DNA of 64,000 nucleotides from Planctomycetota bacterium. GTDB taxonomy: Bacteria; Planctomycetota; Phycisphaerae; Phycisphaerales; UBA1924. The stretch lies in NCBI GenBank assembly GCA_018968885.1, contig JAGWZK010000001.1, positions 287,870 through 351,869 on the forward strand. The letters run 5' to 3'. This document shows, one piece after another, positions 46,086-55,077 of this stretch. Both the position numbers and the translations under genes were made by a program. The notes below the pieces were generated by a model. It searched no databases. It was not told the origin of the DNA and saw only the letters and a program-made list of their open reading frames with translations. Position 1 is the stretch's first letter. Each line of letters opens with the position of its first letter.

Positions 46086-46754
46086 ATGTCCCGATGCCTG
46101 ATGTCTTGGTATTCTTCCTTCGTGCAGCGTCGTCACCACTTCGAGACCGCCTTCGAATCCCTCCTTCGCGCCCGCCGCGTCCCCTACATCGCCATCAACG
46201 AAGTCAAGAAGTCGCTGCTTCCCTCCATGCTTTCCGCGCAGGCCCAAAGCGCCTCTTCGCTCAAGTCCTTCGATTTCATCGCCTACGGCCACGGGGGCAA
46301 TCTCCTGATCGAGATCAAGGGCCGCACTCTGCGGCAGCCCAAGCCGCGCCCCTTACCTGCCGACGCCCTCCCCATTCGCCACCGCCGCCCACGCACTGCG
46401 CAGCCACGTCTGGAATGCTGGGCCACGCGCGATGACATCGCCTCGCTGTTGCGCTGGCAGGAGCTCTTCGGCCCAGAATTCGAGGCCGTCCTGGTGTTCC
46501 TTTACTGCTGGGAAGTCCAACCACCAGATGCCTTGTATCACGATGTCTTCGAGCATCGCGGCCTCTGGTATTCCCCCCGCGTGGTCAGCGCTCGCGACTA
46601 TGCCGCGCACATGCGCACGCGCAGCGCCAAGTGGGGCACCGTCGATCTCTCGCCCGACACCTACCGCGCCCTCTCACGGCCGTTCCTTGGTGATCAAGAC
46701 AGCTTCACACCGGGGCCCGATGTTCCTGCTTTGGAGTTATATGATGTCAAGTGA
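46086..46754 (+). CDS. HYExAFE family protein (nuclease-like)
   Basis: 222 residues from the ATG at 46086; ATG 46101 and GTG 46122 are also in frame, and the last gives the usual short start before the family motif. The defining motif is HHFETAFE. Further on, FDFIAYGHGGNLLIEIKGR has the D-x(n)-E-x-K pattern of PD-(D/E)xK nucleases. The C-terminal half has an aromatic-rich FLYCWEV segment and an ending helix. The family is mostly planctomycete; its function is unknown to me, and nuclease activity is inference from the ExK motif. No restriction or defence genes adjoin it. Confidence 0.75.
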   Translation: MSRCLMSWYSSFVQRRHHFETAFESLLRARRVPYIAINEVKKSLLPSMLSAQAQSASSLKSFDFIAYGHGGNLLIEIKGRTLRQPKPRPLPADALPIRHRRPRTAQPRLECWATRDDIASLLRWQELFGPEFEAVLVFLYCWEVQPPDALYHDVFEHRGLWYSPRVVSARDYAAHMRTRSAKWGTVDLSPDTYRALSRPFLGDQDSFTPGPDVPALELYDVK

Positions 46755-46824
46755 AACACTTCGCAAGTTTCATCATTGAATGTTCCAACGCCAATTTGGG
46801 CACACACAGATCGCAGAGAACTTT

Positions 46825-47352
46825 ATGTCCAAAAATAACTTAATAACTAAACACGTCATTGGAGGCTTTGCGATATGCGTAATTATATTGATAATAACGG
46901 GCTGCAGTCGTAAATCTGGGCCATGGTATGTTACCAAACAAGGTCGACTTAACTTGGGCGAAGTTAAGCTCTTTCGATCAGAATGCGAGATAGCAGTTGG
47001 CGCGAGTACCGGGCTAAGTGAATCACGAAAGCTCCAACTTCCTCACGGCGCCAAGGTTCGACAAGATCAAATTGAGGCAAAAGTTAAGGGCAACGCAGAT
47101 GCTTGGGAGTGTGTCATCCTTAATGGCGAAGTGTCGGACGAGTCGGTGAGGAAGGCAAAGGACATACTCGCGGCACTTGGGACTAGGTATTCTCGTGAAT
47201 TAGCGATTGGAAAACTCCACTTTGATGAGATCTCAGTAAATCTGGAAAAGTCGTCAGAACACAAGGTTGAGCCAGGCGCGCCGGGAGATTTGGTGATGCT
47301 CATGGAGAAATGGTTGAACGAGACCAAGCGTGTGGTTGATCTAATGGAGTAA
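46825..47352 (+). CDS. Small lipoprotein, AT-rich gene
   Basis: 175 residues from the ATG at 46825. A lipoprotein signal (GGFAICVIILIITGC) is followed by a soluble alpha/beta domain (EIAVGASTGLSESRKLQLPH, AWECVILNGEVSDESVRKAK). The base composition and codon use are clearly more AT-rich than in neighbouring genes (for example AAT, ATA, TTA codons), which suggests recent acquisition. No family recognised. No mobile element borders are visible. Confidence 0.65.
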   Translation: MSKNNLITKHVIGGFAICVIILIITGCSRKSGPWYVTKQGRLNLGEVKLFRSECEIAVGASTGLSESRKLQLPHGAKVRQDQIEAKVKGNADAWECVILNGEVSDESVRKAKDILAALGTRYSRELAIGKLHFDEISVNLEKSSEHKVEPGAPGDLVMLMEKWLNETKRVVDLME

Positions 47353-47474
47353 TTGTGTGAATCGCACATCGCGAACTTTACGACAAAGCAGGCGGAAACG
47401 CAACAGTCACGATTTAAAGTGAGTTCCGTTACAGCGCGATGCCAACATTTGTGCGATGAATCATCTTTGATAGG

Positions 47475-47918
47475 TCATTTGCCAACTTCCGCCCCCGGCC
47501 GATCCACTTGTCCGCGCAACTCTCTCGCCCGCTGAATCAAATCCGTCTCAAACGCATCTTTATCCTGCGTTGATTCCAGCGACTTGCGCAGCACAAAGTG
47601 CCACTTGATCTCCGTCTCGATCTTCGCCGGCACCGCCGTCGCCACCAGATCCAAGGGCGGATATTCATACACCGGCTGCCGCGCCTTCTTCCGCTCCACC
47701 AGCGGCTCATACCCCTCCAGCCGCACCCTCACGTCGTAATCACCAAAATACGTAAACGCGGTTTCGCACGGCGTCCGCCCCACCTCAACATCATTCAACC
47801 ACACCATCGCGCCCGTCGGCTCACTGGTGATCGCGATCCGCCGTTCCAGGCATCCACCCATTCCCAGCGCCATCGCGCCAGCACCACACAGCATCAGCAC
47901 GCGACCACACCTCTTCAT
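47475..47918 (-). CDS. PEGA-domain lipoprotein
   Basis: 147 residues with a lipobox (LGMGGC) and a PEGA domain (ITSEPTGAMVWLNDVEVGRT, then YFGDYDVRVRLEGYEPL). PEGA domains are beta folds found in surface-layer and envelope proteins. The start overlaps the lptB stop by four bases, so the two are translationally coupled. A role in envelope or lipopolysaccharide transport is suggested by context only. Confidence 0.85.
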   Translation of the reverse strand: MKRCGRVLMLCGAGAMALGMGGCLERRIAITSEPTGAMVWLNDVEVGRTPCETAFTYFGDYDVRVRLEGYEPLVERKKARQPVYEYPPLDLVATAVPAKIETEIKWHFVLRKSLESTQDKDAFETDLIQRARELRGQVDRPGAEVGK

Positions 47919-48724
47919 ATCCGCGCCCTCCCGGCTGGTGCCGCGTCAAACTCATCGCCCCTGAAGAGCGAACCCAGATACACCCGCTTCACCCGTTCAT
48001 CATTAATCAAATCTCGCGGCATCCCTTCCGCAAACTTCTTCCCCGCATCAATGATCACCGCGCGATCACACACTCGCAGCGTCTGCTGCACGTTGTGATC
48101 GGTGATCAAAATCGCGATCCCCGCCTTGGCCAGGCGCCGCACTTCTTCCTGCAACTCTTCCACCGCGATCGGGTCCACGCCGCTGAATGGCTCATCGAGC
48201 AGAATCAACCGTGGCTTGGTGATCAGCGCCCGCGCTATCTCCAATTTCCGCCGCTCACCACCCGAGCACGTCCGCGCCTGATGATCTTTCTTGTGCGACA
48301 AGCCAAACTGCGCCAGCAGTTCATTGGCACGCCTCACGCGCTCCGTCCGAGGCAAATCCAGCGTCTCCAGAATCGCCAAGAGATTGTCCTGACACGACAG
48401 CCGCTGGAAAATCGACGGCTCCTGCGACAGATATCCCATCCCCACCCGGGCCCGCTGATACATCGGCAGCCCCGATACATCATGCCCGTCAAAGAGCACC
48501 TTGCCACCATCCGCATCGATCATGCCGATCGTCATGCGAAAGCTGGTGGTCTTTCCCGCGCCATTGCGCCCCAGAAGCCCCACGATCTCGCCCCGATCAA
48601 CGTGAAACGTCACATCGTCGACGACCGTGCGCCCCGCAAAGGCCTTCTTCAGGTTGTGTGCTTCAAGCAGTGCCACAGGGCCAGAGTGTAACGGCTCCAA
48701 ACCGCGCCGGTGATGTTGAATCAC
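47915..48724 (-). CDS. lptB: Lipopolysaccharide export ATPase LptB-like
   Basis: 269 residues from GTG 48724; GTG 48676 (253 residues) gives the usual LptB length. Walker A is LLGRNGAGKTTSFRM, the signature CSGGERRKLEIARAL, Walker B LILLDEPFSGVDPIAVEE, and the switch His in LITDHNVQQTLRVCDRA; the FSGVDP and DHNVQQTL segments are typical of LptB. It drives lipopolysaccharide transport from the inner membrane with LptF/LptG, which are not in this window. It starts immediately after the PQQ-propeller gene stop and is coupled to the PEGA lipoprotein. Confidence 0.9.
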   Translation of the reverse strand: MIQHHRRGLEPLHSGPVALLEAHNLKKAFAGRTVVDDVTFHVDRGEIVGLLGRNGAGKTTSFRMTIGMIDADGGKVLFDGHDVSGLPMYQRARVGMGYLSQEPSIFQRLSCQDNLLAILETLDLPRTERVRRANELLAQFGLSHKKDHQARTCSGGERRKLEIARALITKPRLILLDEPFSGVDPIAVEELQEEVRRLAKAGIAILITDHNVQQTLRVCDRAVIIDAGKKFAEGMPRDLINDERVKRVYLGSLFRGDEFDAAPAGRARI

Positions 48725-49105
48725 TCATCCCGAAGCCGCCGCAGCCGACGCCGCCGCCGCCTGCTGCGCCGCCACTGCCGCCACCGCCTGCATCCCACCC
48801 AATCCAGATGCCCCCTCCGAAGTGATCAGGATGTTGTAGTACCCCATCCCCTGCAATTCATTGGTCCACACGATCTCACCCTTCCACCGATCGATTCCGT
48901 AAATCCGCCCGTACGAACCCGCGATGATCAGATCGCCGCACACATGCAGAGAGATCAACCCATAAGTGGATTTGGGGAGTTTGCACCGCCAGTATTCGTT
49001 GCCGGTCGCCGGATCGACCGCCGCGACATGCGCCCCGCAGGAGATGTATACAGGGTCCGCCAATGACCCGGAAACCTGCTGATTCCCCACACTCTTCTGT
49101 GCCAT
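48725..49105 (-). CDS. Short PQQ/BamB-type propeller-repeat protein
   Basis: 126 residues. Two propeller-type repeats are visible: [16 protein letters not shown] and [17 protein letters not shown], each with the x-x-D-x-x-x-G-x-x-x-W pattern. An Ala-rich tail ends the protein. There is no signal peptide, and two blades cannot close a propeller alone, so it may oligomerise or be a remnant. It is the first gene of the leftward lptB operon. Confidence 0.65.
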   Translation of the reverse strand: MAQKSVGNQQVSGSLADPVYISCGAHVAAVDPATGNEYWRCKLPKSTYGLISLHVCGDLIIAGSYGRIYGIDRWKGEIVWTNELQGMGYYNILITSEGASGLGGMQAVAAVAAQQAAAASAAAASG

Positions 49106-49289
49106 GTCCCCTTCTCCTCATGTAGAAACTGCTGGGCCAATCAACCGCTTTCAGCCACCAGTTTATTGGGTTTCGCGGCTTCCGATTTGCATCACGGATG
49201 GCGTGTCTGGCGCCCCGCCTTTGCATCTGCATTTCCCTAGTGCCAAGTGCCGAACTCCTGGTGCCTTGCCTTTCTCCTACACTGCCCCC

Positions 49290-49964
49290 ATGCCCCTCAC
49301 ACGCGAACAAATCTGCCAGCGCGCTGCCCAGGAACTCAAAGACGGTTTCATCGTCAACCTCGGCATCGGCATGCCCACCCTCGTCGCCAATTACGTCCCC
49401 GCCGGCATGGATGTCTGGCTCCAAAGTGAAAACGGACTCCTGGGCATGGGCCCATTCCCCGAAGATGCCGCCGTCGATGCCGAACTCATCAACGCCGGCA
49501 AGCAGACCATCACTGCTCGCCCCGGTGCCAGCTTCTTCTCATCCTCCGATTCCTTCGGCATGATCCGCGGCGGGCACATCGATCTTTGCATTCTCGGCGC
49601 CATGGAAGTCAGCCAAGAGGGGGACCTGGCCAACTGGATGGTCCCCGGCAAAATGGTTAAGGGCATGGGCGGAGCCATGGACCTCGTCGCCGGTGTCAAA
49701 CGCGTCGTCGTCACCATGGAGCACACGAGTAAGAACGGCTCCAGCAAAGTCGTCCCCGCTTGCACTCTCCCCCTCACCGGTAAGCGCTGCGTCGACATGA
49801 TCATCACCGAGCTCTGCGTACTCGAGATGGACCCCGAAATGGATCCTTCACGGCGCCGCTTCGTCTTGAAGCAGGTGGCCCCCGGCGTCACTGTTGATGA
49901 GGTGAAAGCCAAGACCGCTGCCGAGATCATCATCCCCGCCAATGTCGGCATCGTCGGCGGCTGA
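49290..49964 (+). CDS. 3-oxoacid CoA-transferase, subunit B
   Basis: 224 residues from the ATG at 49290. Family I CoA-transferase small-subunit motifs: [15 protein letters not shown] and the catalytic Glu in [13 protein letters not shown], then [20 protein letters not shown]. It transfers CoA between succinyl-CoA and acetoacetate or a similar 3-oxoacid, and needs subunit A (ScoA/AtoD type). Subunit A normally lies immediately upstream but is absent here; upstream is a divergent gene. So subunit A must be encoded elsewhere, or this subunit acts otherwise. Confidence 0.92.
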   Translation: MPLTREQICQRAAQELKDGFIVNLGIGMPTLVANYVPAGMDVWLQSENGLLGMGPFPEDAAVDAELINAGKQTITARPGASFFSSSDSFGMIRGGHIDLCILGAMEVSQEGDLANWMVPGKMVKGMGGAMDLVAGVKRVVVTMEHTSKNGSSKVVPACTLPLTGKRCVDMIITELCVLEMDPEMDPSRRRFVLKQVAPGVTVDEVKAKTAAEIIIPANVGIVGG

Positions 49965-49973
49965 GGGAACTCC

Positions 49974-50405
49974 ATGGCCTTTGTCTCTCGCCAAGACCGC
50001 TGGAAACTCACCTGCCCCGCCGACTCCGGCGTGATGGAAGCCGTCCGCCTCGGCGTCGGCACACCCCTCGAAGTCACCCTCGATCGCTGCACAACCTGCG
50101 GCGGCATCTGGCTCGATTCCGGCGAACTCGACAAGCTCACTCAGCACGATCCCGATGTCCGTGCTGAGGCCCTCAAGGCCGACAGTGGTGGCGCACATCG
50201 CAGCAGATCACGCAAAAACTCCGCAGATCCGCGGCAGTGCCCTCGCGATGGCACTCTCCTCGTCACCGTCGAACACAAGCAGCAAGCTCACGTCGCCCTC
50301 GATCGCTGCACCAGTTGTCACGGCATCTTCCTCGATGCCGGTGAACTCAAAGACCTCAGCGAGTTCACCCTTAAAGAACGCCTCCGCTCCATGCTGCATG
50401 GATAA
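49974..50405 (+). CDS. Twin zf-TFIIB zinc-ribbon protein
   Basis: 143 residues with two copies of the zf-TFIIB domain: CPADSG...DRCTTCGGIWLDSGEL (about 14-53) and CPRDGT...DRCTSCHGIFLDAGEL (about 89-126). Each binds one zinc through CPxD and CxxC pairs. The basic linker (RSRSRKNS) could contact nucleic acid. Function unknown; similar small proteins are widespread. It begins nine bases after the CoA-transferase gene. Confidence 0.88.
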   Translation: MAFVSRQDRWKLTCPADSGVMEAVRLGVGTPLEVTLDRCTTCGGIWLDSGELDKLTQHDPDVRAEALKADSGGAHRSRSRKNSADPRQCPRDGTLLVTVEHKQQAHVALDRCTSCHGIFLDAGELKDLSEFTLKERLRSMLHG

Positions 50406-50434
50406 GAGCAAAGTGCGAAGTGTGGAGTGCGCTC

Positions 50435-51457
50435 ATGTCTTCCCCCATCTGGTTCGATTCCCACCTCGACCTTGCGTACGTCGCCCTCGCCGGTCGCGAT
50501 ATGCATGCCGCTGATCCCGCCCAAAGCGGTGGACCCGATGCACCAGGTGCCATCACCTTCCCTTCGCTGAATGCCGGCCAAGTCCGTGGCGTGCTCGGCA
50601 CCATCTTCATCGAGCCCGATGGCTCGCCCTCATCCATCGCCTACATCTCCGGCGATGCCGAATCCGCCCACCGCGCTGGTGTGGCCCAACTTAATGTCTA
50701 CCACCGTTGGGTCAATCATGGCATCATCCGTCGCCTTCCCCTCCGTGGCACATCCATCCCGCTTTCACCCGGCCCTATTTCACTCGGCATCCTCGTCGAA
50801 GGTGCTGATTGCATCCGCACCCCCGATGAACTCTCCTGGTGGGTCGATCAAGGTGTCGTCGCCATCGGCCTCGCCTGGGCCAAGCAGACGCGTTACGCCG
50901 GTGGCAACACCACCGAGTCCGGCCTCACCGATCTGGGCCGCCAACTCATTGCCCAGATGGATCGCCGTGGCATTGTCCACGACATCTCACATCTTTCCGA
51001 TCGCTCTCTCGATGAACTCTTCGAACTCGCTACCGGCCCCATCATGGCTTCTCATTCCAACTGCCGCGAGTTGATCGATGCGCCCGGTGATGCTCCCCGT
51101 CAACGCCACCTCACCAACGCGACCATCCGCGAACTCGTCAAACGCAAGGGCATGATCGGCCTCAACATCTTCTCCCCCTTCATCATCAAGGGTGCCAAGC
51201 GTGATCGCCGCGCCACCGTCGAAGAATGGGCCGCACACGTCGATCACTGCTGCGACATCATGCAGTCACGCGCCCATGTCGGTCTGGGCTCCGATGCAGA
51301 TGGTGGCTTCTCTGCCCTCATGCAGCCCGCCGGTGTCGATCGTCCTGAACACTACCCGCGCCTGCTCGAAGCCCTTTCCCGCCGCGGCTGGTCCGACACC
51401 GACCTCTTCAACTTCGCCAGCGGGAACTGGCAGCGGTGGTGGCAGGAAAAGTGCTGA
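50435..51457 (+). CDS. M19 membrane dipeptidase-like protein
   Basis: 340 residues; GGAG precedes the ATG at 50435 by about 8 bases. Renal-dipeptidase (M19) metal ligands are in order: His-x-Asp in WFDSHLDLAY, Glu in ILVEGAD, His in IVHDISHLSD and in IMASHSNCREL, and Asp in VGLGSDADGG. The family cleaves dipeptides and some beta-lactams with two zinc ions. No signal peptide, so it is cytoplasmic, perhaps recycling peptides. Slightly short at the C-terminus but complete. Confidence 0.92.
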   Translation: MSSPIWFDSHLDLAYVALAGRDMHAADPAQSGGPDAPGAITFPSLNAGQVRGVLGTIFIEPDGSPSSIAYISGDAESAHRAGVAQLNVYHRWVNHGIIRRLPLRGTSIPLSPGPISLGILVEGADCIRTPDELSWWVDQGVVAIGLAWAKQTRYAGGNTTESGLTDLGRQLIAQMDRRGIVHDISHLSDRSLDELFELATGPIMASHSNCRELIDAPGDAPRQRHLTNATIRELVKRKGMIGLNIFSPFIIKGAKRDRRATVEEWAAHVDHCCDIMQSRAHVGLGSDADGGFSALMQPAGVDRPEHYPRLLEALSRRGWSDTDLFNFASGNWQRWWQEKC

Positions 51458-51478
51458 TGCCGCGTCTCAAAAGCGAAC

Positions 51479-51508
51479 GCACCAGCCGGGAGGAGAGTCG
51501 GCTGGTGC
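51479..51508. other. 9-bp hairpin after the dipeptidase gene
   Basis: GCACCAGCC (51479-51487) pairs with GGCTGGTGC (51500-51508), 22 bases after the stop. The plus strand lacks a T run; on the minus strand a GCTTTT follows. It may be a weak terminator. Confidence 0.4.
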
Positions 51509-51699
51509 ATTCGTTGTACAACAGGAGGCAAGAGGTGTTCAAGTTCTTGCCAGGAGAGAGGTCAGCAGTGTGGTCCAGACTGCCAACACCTAGATTTGCC
51601 AGCACGCCCCTGAACCTTGCACCATCTGCAAACATTTTTCCCTAGATATGCCGTAAGTACCTGTAAACACCATAAATACACCATCTGGTACACTCTGCC

Positions 51700-52227
51700 G
51701 TGGCCTTCAATTCCCCCTCTCCAACCCCCCCCACCAACCCGGACTGGACCACCGGCCCGGCCAAGTTCATTCTCGTCGCCGTTCTGGGCCTGGTCTGCGG
51801 CACGGGGCTCGCTTGGTCCATCCTCCGCGACTCCGTTCCGGCTTCATCACGCGACTCTTCACGTGCCTCATCGCCAACATCGCATCACCAGATCAACTCC
51901 ACTCTGCCCCCAGCGACCACCGCCACGGGGGCAAGCGCGAACTCGCCCGCAACGCCCCAGTACGAAGAGTTCCCCGATGCCAATGCGGCACCAACCACCA
52001 ATCCCGCGGCAGCCGCCACGCCATCCAGCACGTCACTGCTGAACCTCAACACCGCCACCCAAGCCGAAATCGAACTGCTTCCTGGCATCGGCCCTGCACT
52101 TGCTTCGCGCATCATCGAACACCGCACTTCTCGCGGCTCATTCAAATCCATCACCGATCTCGATGCCGTCAGTGGCATCGGACCCAAGATGATCGAGAAG
52201 ATCAAACCCCTCGTCCGCTTCGAGTGA
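51700..52227 (+). CDS. ComEA-like helix-hairpin-helix protein
   Basis: 175 residues, GTG start. A transmembrane helix (KFILVAVLGLVCGTGLAWSI) is followed by a low-complexity Ser/Thr/Ala/Pro linker and a tandem helix-hairpin-helix (about 113-172): LNLNTATQAEIELLPGIGPA and LDAVSGIGPKMIEKI. In competence systems ComEA binds incoming DNA on the outer face of the membrane. The anchored layout fits that role, but no other com gene is nearby. Confidence 0.88.
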   Translation: MAFNSPSPTPPTNPDWTTGPAKFILVAVLGLVCGTGLAWSILRDSVPASSRDSSRASSPTSHHQINSTLPPATTATGASANSPATPQYEEFPDANAAPTTNPAAAATPSSTSLLNLNTATQAEIELLPGIGPALASRIIEHRTSRGSFKSITDLDAVSGIGPKMIEKIKPLVRFE

Positions 52228-52254
52228 GAGAACTCAATTCGTCCGGACCGGCTC

Positions 52255-53295
52255 TTATCGCATCACCGAACTCATCTGCTTGCGTTCGTCGGCGCTGGTT
52301 CCTTCCACGGGAATCTCGGCCAGCAGATTGTCGATGATGCGATCAGTCGTCACGCCGTCCGCCTCGGCGTTGTAGTTGGTGGCGAGGCGATGGCGGAGCA
52401 CGGGCTTGGCGATCTGCTTCACATGCTCCGGCGTCACGTGGGTACTGCCACTGAGAATGGCGCGGGCCTTGGCTGCAAGAATCAGATACTCACTGGCGCG
52501 CGGGCCAGCGCCCCAGGAAAGATACGTCTTGGCGAGTTTGGGACGATCTACACCTGCGTCGGATGGTTCATTGACACGCGTGGCTCGCACCAGGCGCAGG
52601 GCGTAGCGGATCACATGATCGGCTGCAGGGGTCTGGCGCACCATGGTCTGGACCGCCGCGATCTCTTCGGGGCCGAGTACGGTGGTGACGCGGAACTCGC
52701 CCTTGGTCGCACTGCGGCGCACGATCTCCAGCTCTTCGTCCACCGTGGGGTAACCGATGTTGATCATGAACATGAAGCGATCAAGCTGCGCTTCGGGAAG
52801 TGGGTAGGTGCCTTCCTGCTCGATCGGGTTCTGCGTCGCCAGAACGAAGAATGGATCGGGGAGTGCGTGGCGATTGCCGCCGGTCGTCACCTGGCGCTCC
52901 TGCATCGCTTCGAGGAGCGCGGCTTGGGTCTTGGGTGGTGTGCGGTTGATCTCGTCAGCCAGCACGATGTTGGCAAAGACCGGACCCTTGACAAAGCGTA
53001 ATGCGCGCTGGCCAGTCGCCTTGTCTTCCTGGATCACTTCGGTGCCGGTGATGTCTGATGGCATCAGGTCCGGTGTGAACTGAATGCGAGAGAACTGGAG
53101 ATTCAGGGAGCGGGCGATTGTGGAAATCAAAAGCGTTTTGGCCAGACCCGGCACGCCGACGACCACGGCGTGGCTGCGGCAGAAGATCGCCATCAGCATC
53201 TGGTCGACCACTTCGTCCTGGCCGACGACGACGCGGTGAATTTCGTCTCGAAGCTTGGAATAGGCAGCTTGGACTTGCGCGATGGGGTCTGTCAT
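52255..53295 (-). CDS. MoxR family AAA+ ATPase
   Basis: 346 residues from the ATG at 53295. Walker A-like GVPGLAKTLLI, Walker B VLADEINRTPPKTQAALLEA, sensor 1 FVLATQNPIEQEGTYPLPEA, and the arginine-containing DRFMF region are typical of MoxR. MoxR ATPases act as chaperones that mature VWA-domain proteins and enzyme complexes; the usual DUF58 and VWA neighbours are not here. A terminator separates it from the PDZ gene upstream, so it probably has its own promoter. Confidence 0.94.
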   Translation of the reverse strand: MTDPIAQVQAAYSKLRDEIHRVVVGQDEVVDQMLMAIFCRSHAVVVGVPGLAKTLLISTIARSLNLQFSRIQFTPDLMPSDITGTEVIQEDKATGQRALRFVKGPVFANIVLADEINRTPPKTQAALLEAMQERQVTTGGNRHALPDPFFVLATQNPIEQEGTYPLPEAQLDRFMFMINIGYPTVDEELEIVRRSATKGEFRVTTVLGPEEIAAVQTMVRQTPAADHVIRYALRLVRATRVNEPSDAGVDRPKLAKTYLSWGAGPRASEYLILAAKARAILSGSTHVTPEHVKQIAKPVLRHRLATNYNAEADGVTTDRIIDNLLAEIPVEGTSADERKQMSSVMR

Positions 53296-53338
53296 ATCAG
53301 GATTATCGGCAGGATCAGGCAGTGGCGGCGGCGGAAGG

Positions 53339-53378
53339 CAAAAAAACAAAGGCCCCGCGACGCGCGTCCCGGGGCCTT
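53339..53378 (-). terminator. Rho-independent terminator of the PDZ gene
   Basis: AAGGCCCCG (53349-53357) pairs with CGGGGCCTT (53370-53378); on the minus strand a TTTGTTTTTTT run follows. It separates the PDZ-protein gene from moxR. Confidence 0.9.
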
Positions 53379-53557
53379 CGATCATCGCGGAACACCCGCG
53401 ATGCGAAAGGGGCACAGGTATCGAGGCAGAGAATTCGAGAGGTCCGTGCCGCCGACTCAAACGCCTGGCCTGATGCTTGGTAGGGCCTCACACTTGGGCC
53501 AGCGGCCGGACTCTCGAAAGGGGTTGACTCCGTTCAACTGATCTTGATTCGCCGGCC

Positions 53558-54976
53558 TTAGCGGCCCTTGCTCTCCTTGAGCAGGTCGCGAATTTCGTCG
53601 AGGCGCTTGTTCATGTCCTCGATCTTGCGTTCGAGGTTTTCCATGCGCTGATCGCTGTCGAGGCGCATGCCGCGGACTTCGACGCGGGGGGTGCCCGGCG
53701 TACCGGGGAGGGGGGCGATTTCGCGGAGGCGAGCGATGCGCTCGCCATCCTGACTACGGAAGAGCATGACGTTTTCGTCGCCATCCTGATTGAGGCGGAA
53801 ACGCATCTCGTTCATGCCATCACGCATCTGGCCTTGTGCGCTCTTGAGGGCTTCGGAGGCCTTGGTGAGGGCCTCGTCGAGCTGCTTCTTGAGAGACTCG
53901 GGCTGCAGATTCGGATTCTCCTTCAGCGCCTTCATTGCGGCTTCGAGCTGCTTCTGAGCGTCATCCCACTTGCGGGTCTGTGCGGGGCGGAGGACTTCGA
54001 CATCTTCCAACAGGTTGACACCGGGGACGACCGTGGTGCCCAGTTTGGATTGATCGAAGGGAGCGAGTTTGACAGTGATGTCCTGATTCTGATTACCCTT
54101 GCGGGCCACCTTGAGTGCGAGTTCATCGCCGGGCTTGGCGTTGCGGAGGATTTCGCGCAGACGCTCCTGGCTGACGCCCTTTTCGCCCTTGACCTCGATG
54201 ATGAGATCGCCGGATTGCAAGCCACCTTGAGCGCCGGGAAGACCTTCGACGACACGATCAACGCGGATGGCGTTTTCGAGGTTGATGAACTCAAGGACCG
54301 AATCTTCGGGCTCGGACATGGTGATGCCGATCATGACCGGAGGAGGATTGCTGTTGGCAACGGTGAGGCCGCCTTGGGCTTTACCACCGGGGGCAGTGGA
54401 CCACCGCATGGCCTTGTCACCATCCTGATCGACCTTGAAGCCGCCCTTGCCATCGCCCGTGATGCGAATTTCGCGACGGGCCCCATCGCCGGCCTTGCCC
54501 TGCAGCTCGCCAACCCACACGCGTCCATCGCGCACGCCAGCCATCTGACGCTCGATCTCGCGGCGCATCTGCTCAGCATTGCCCATGTTTTCAAGGCCAA
54601 AGCCCTGCACGGTGATGCCATCGCCGGTCATCACGCTGAATGTCTTCACAACGCCGCCGTTGGCATCGAGGATTTCGATCTTGCCATCCTTGCGGCGAAT
54701 GCGCTCGGCAGGGACCTTTTCGCCGTTGACTTCGGCAGAGACGTCATCGCCGTTGATGCGGAGCGAGTAGGAGTTTTTGCCATCCGACTCGGTGATCATG
54801 GTCTGCGACTGGATTTTCTCGCCGCGGACTTCCTTGAGGGGCTGCTTGAAATCACCTTTGAGGTCGTCGGGCTCGGCGAGGCGCCATTCGAGGGCGAGGG
54901 CCGTGGACGCCAGCGCTGTGCCGATCGCAAGGCCGGAGAGGGTGATGAGTCGAAGCGAGTTTGAGCGAGTGTTCAT
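53558..54976 (-). CDS. Exported PDZ-domain protein
   Basis: 472 residues from the ATG at 54976, with GGGAGG 7 bases upstream. A signal peptide or anchor (about 8-28) is followed by a beta-rich region, then a PDZ domain (about 240-330: PPVMIGITMSEPEDSVLEF, then VVEGLPGAQGGLQSGDLIIEV). Coiled-coil segments end the protein (KQLEAAMKALKENPNLQPES; ENLERKIEDMNKRLDEIRDL). No protease domain is present, so it is a scaffold or adaptor rather than a DegP-type enzyme. The anti-sigma-like gene is directly upstream (101-base gap). Confidence 0.88.
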   Translation of the reverse strand: MNTRSNSLRLITLSGLAIGTALASTALALEWRLAEPDDLKGDFKQPLKEVRGEKIQSQTMITESDGKNSYSLRINGDDVSAEVNGEKVPAERIRRKDGKIEILDANGGVVKTFSVMTGDGITVQGFGLENMGNAEQMRREIERQMAGVRDGRVWVGELQGKAGDGARREIRITGDGKGGFKVDQDGDKAMRWSTAPGGKAQGGLTVANSNPPPVMIGITMSEPEDSVLEFINLENAIRVDRVVEGLPGAQGGLQSGDLIIEVKGEKGVSQERLREILRNAKPGDELALKVARKGNQNQDITVKLAPFDQSKLGTTVVPGVNLLEDVEVLRPAQTRKWDDAQKQLEAAMKALKENPNLQPESLKKQLDEALTKASEALKSAQGQMRDGMNEMRFRLNQDGDENVMLFRSQDGERIARLREIAPLPGTPGTPRVEVRGMRLDSDQRMENLERKIEDMNKRLDEIRDLLKESKGR

Positions 54977-55077
54977 AATAAACCTCCCACTGATCAGCCG
55001 CGGAGCGGCATCCTGTTTCGCGCGTCGGAGAGACAAAGCGTCCGGAAGCGTTTTCACGCGTCGGGCACGGAGGAAAG

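Noticed and set aside
50448..50466. GGTTCGATTCCCA resembles a tRNA T-arm
   Set aside because: It lies inside the M19 dipeptidase frame, encoding WFDSH, and no acceptor or anticodon arm pairs around it.
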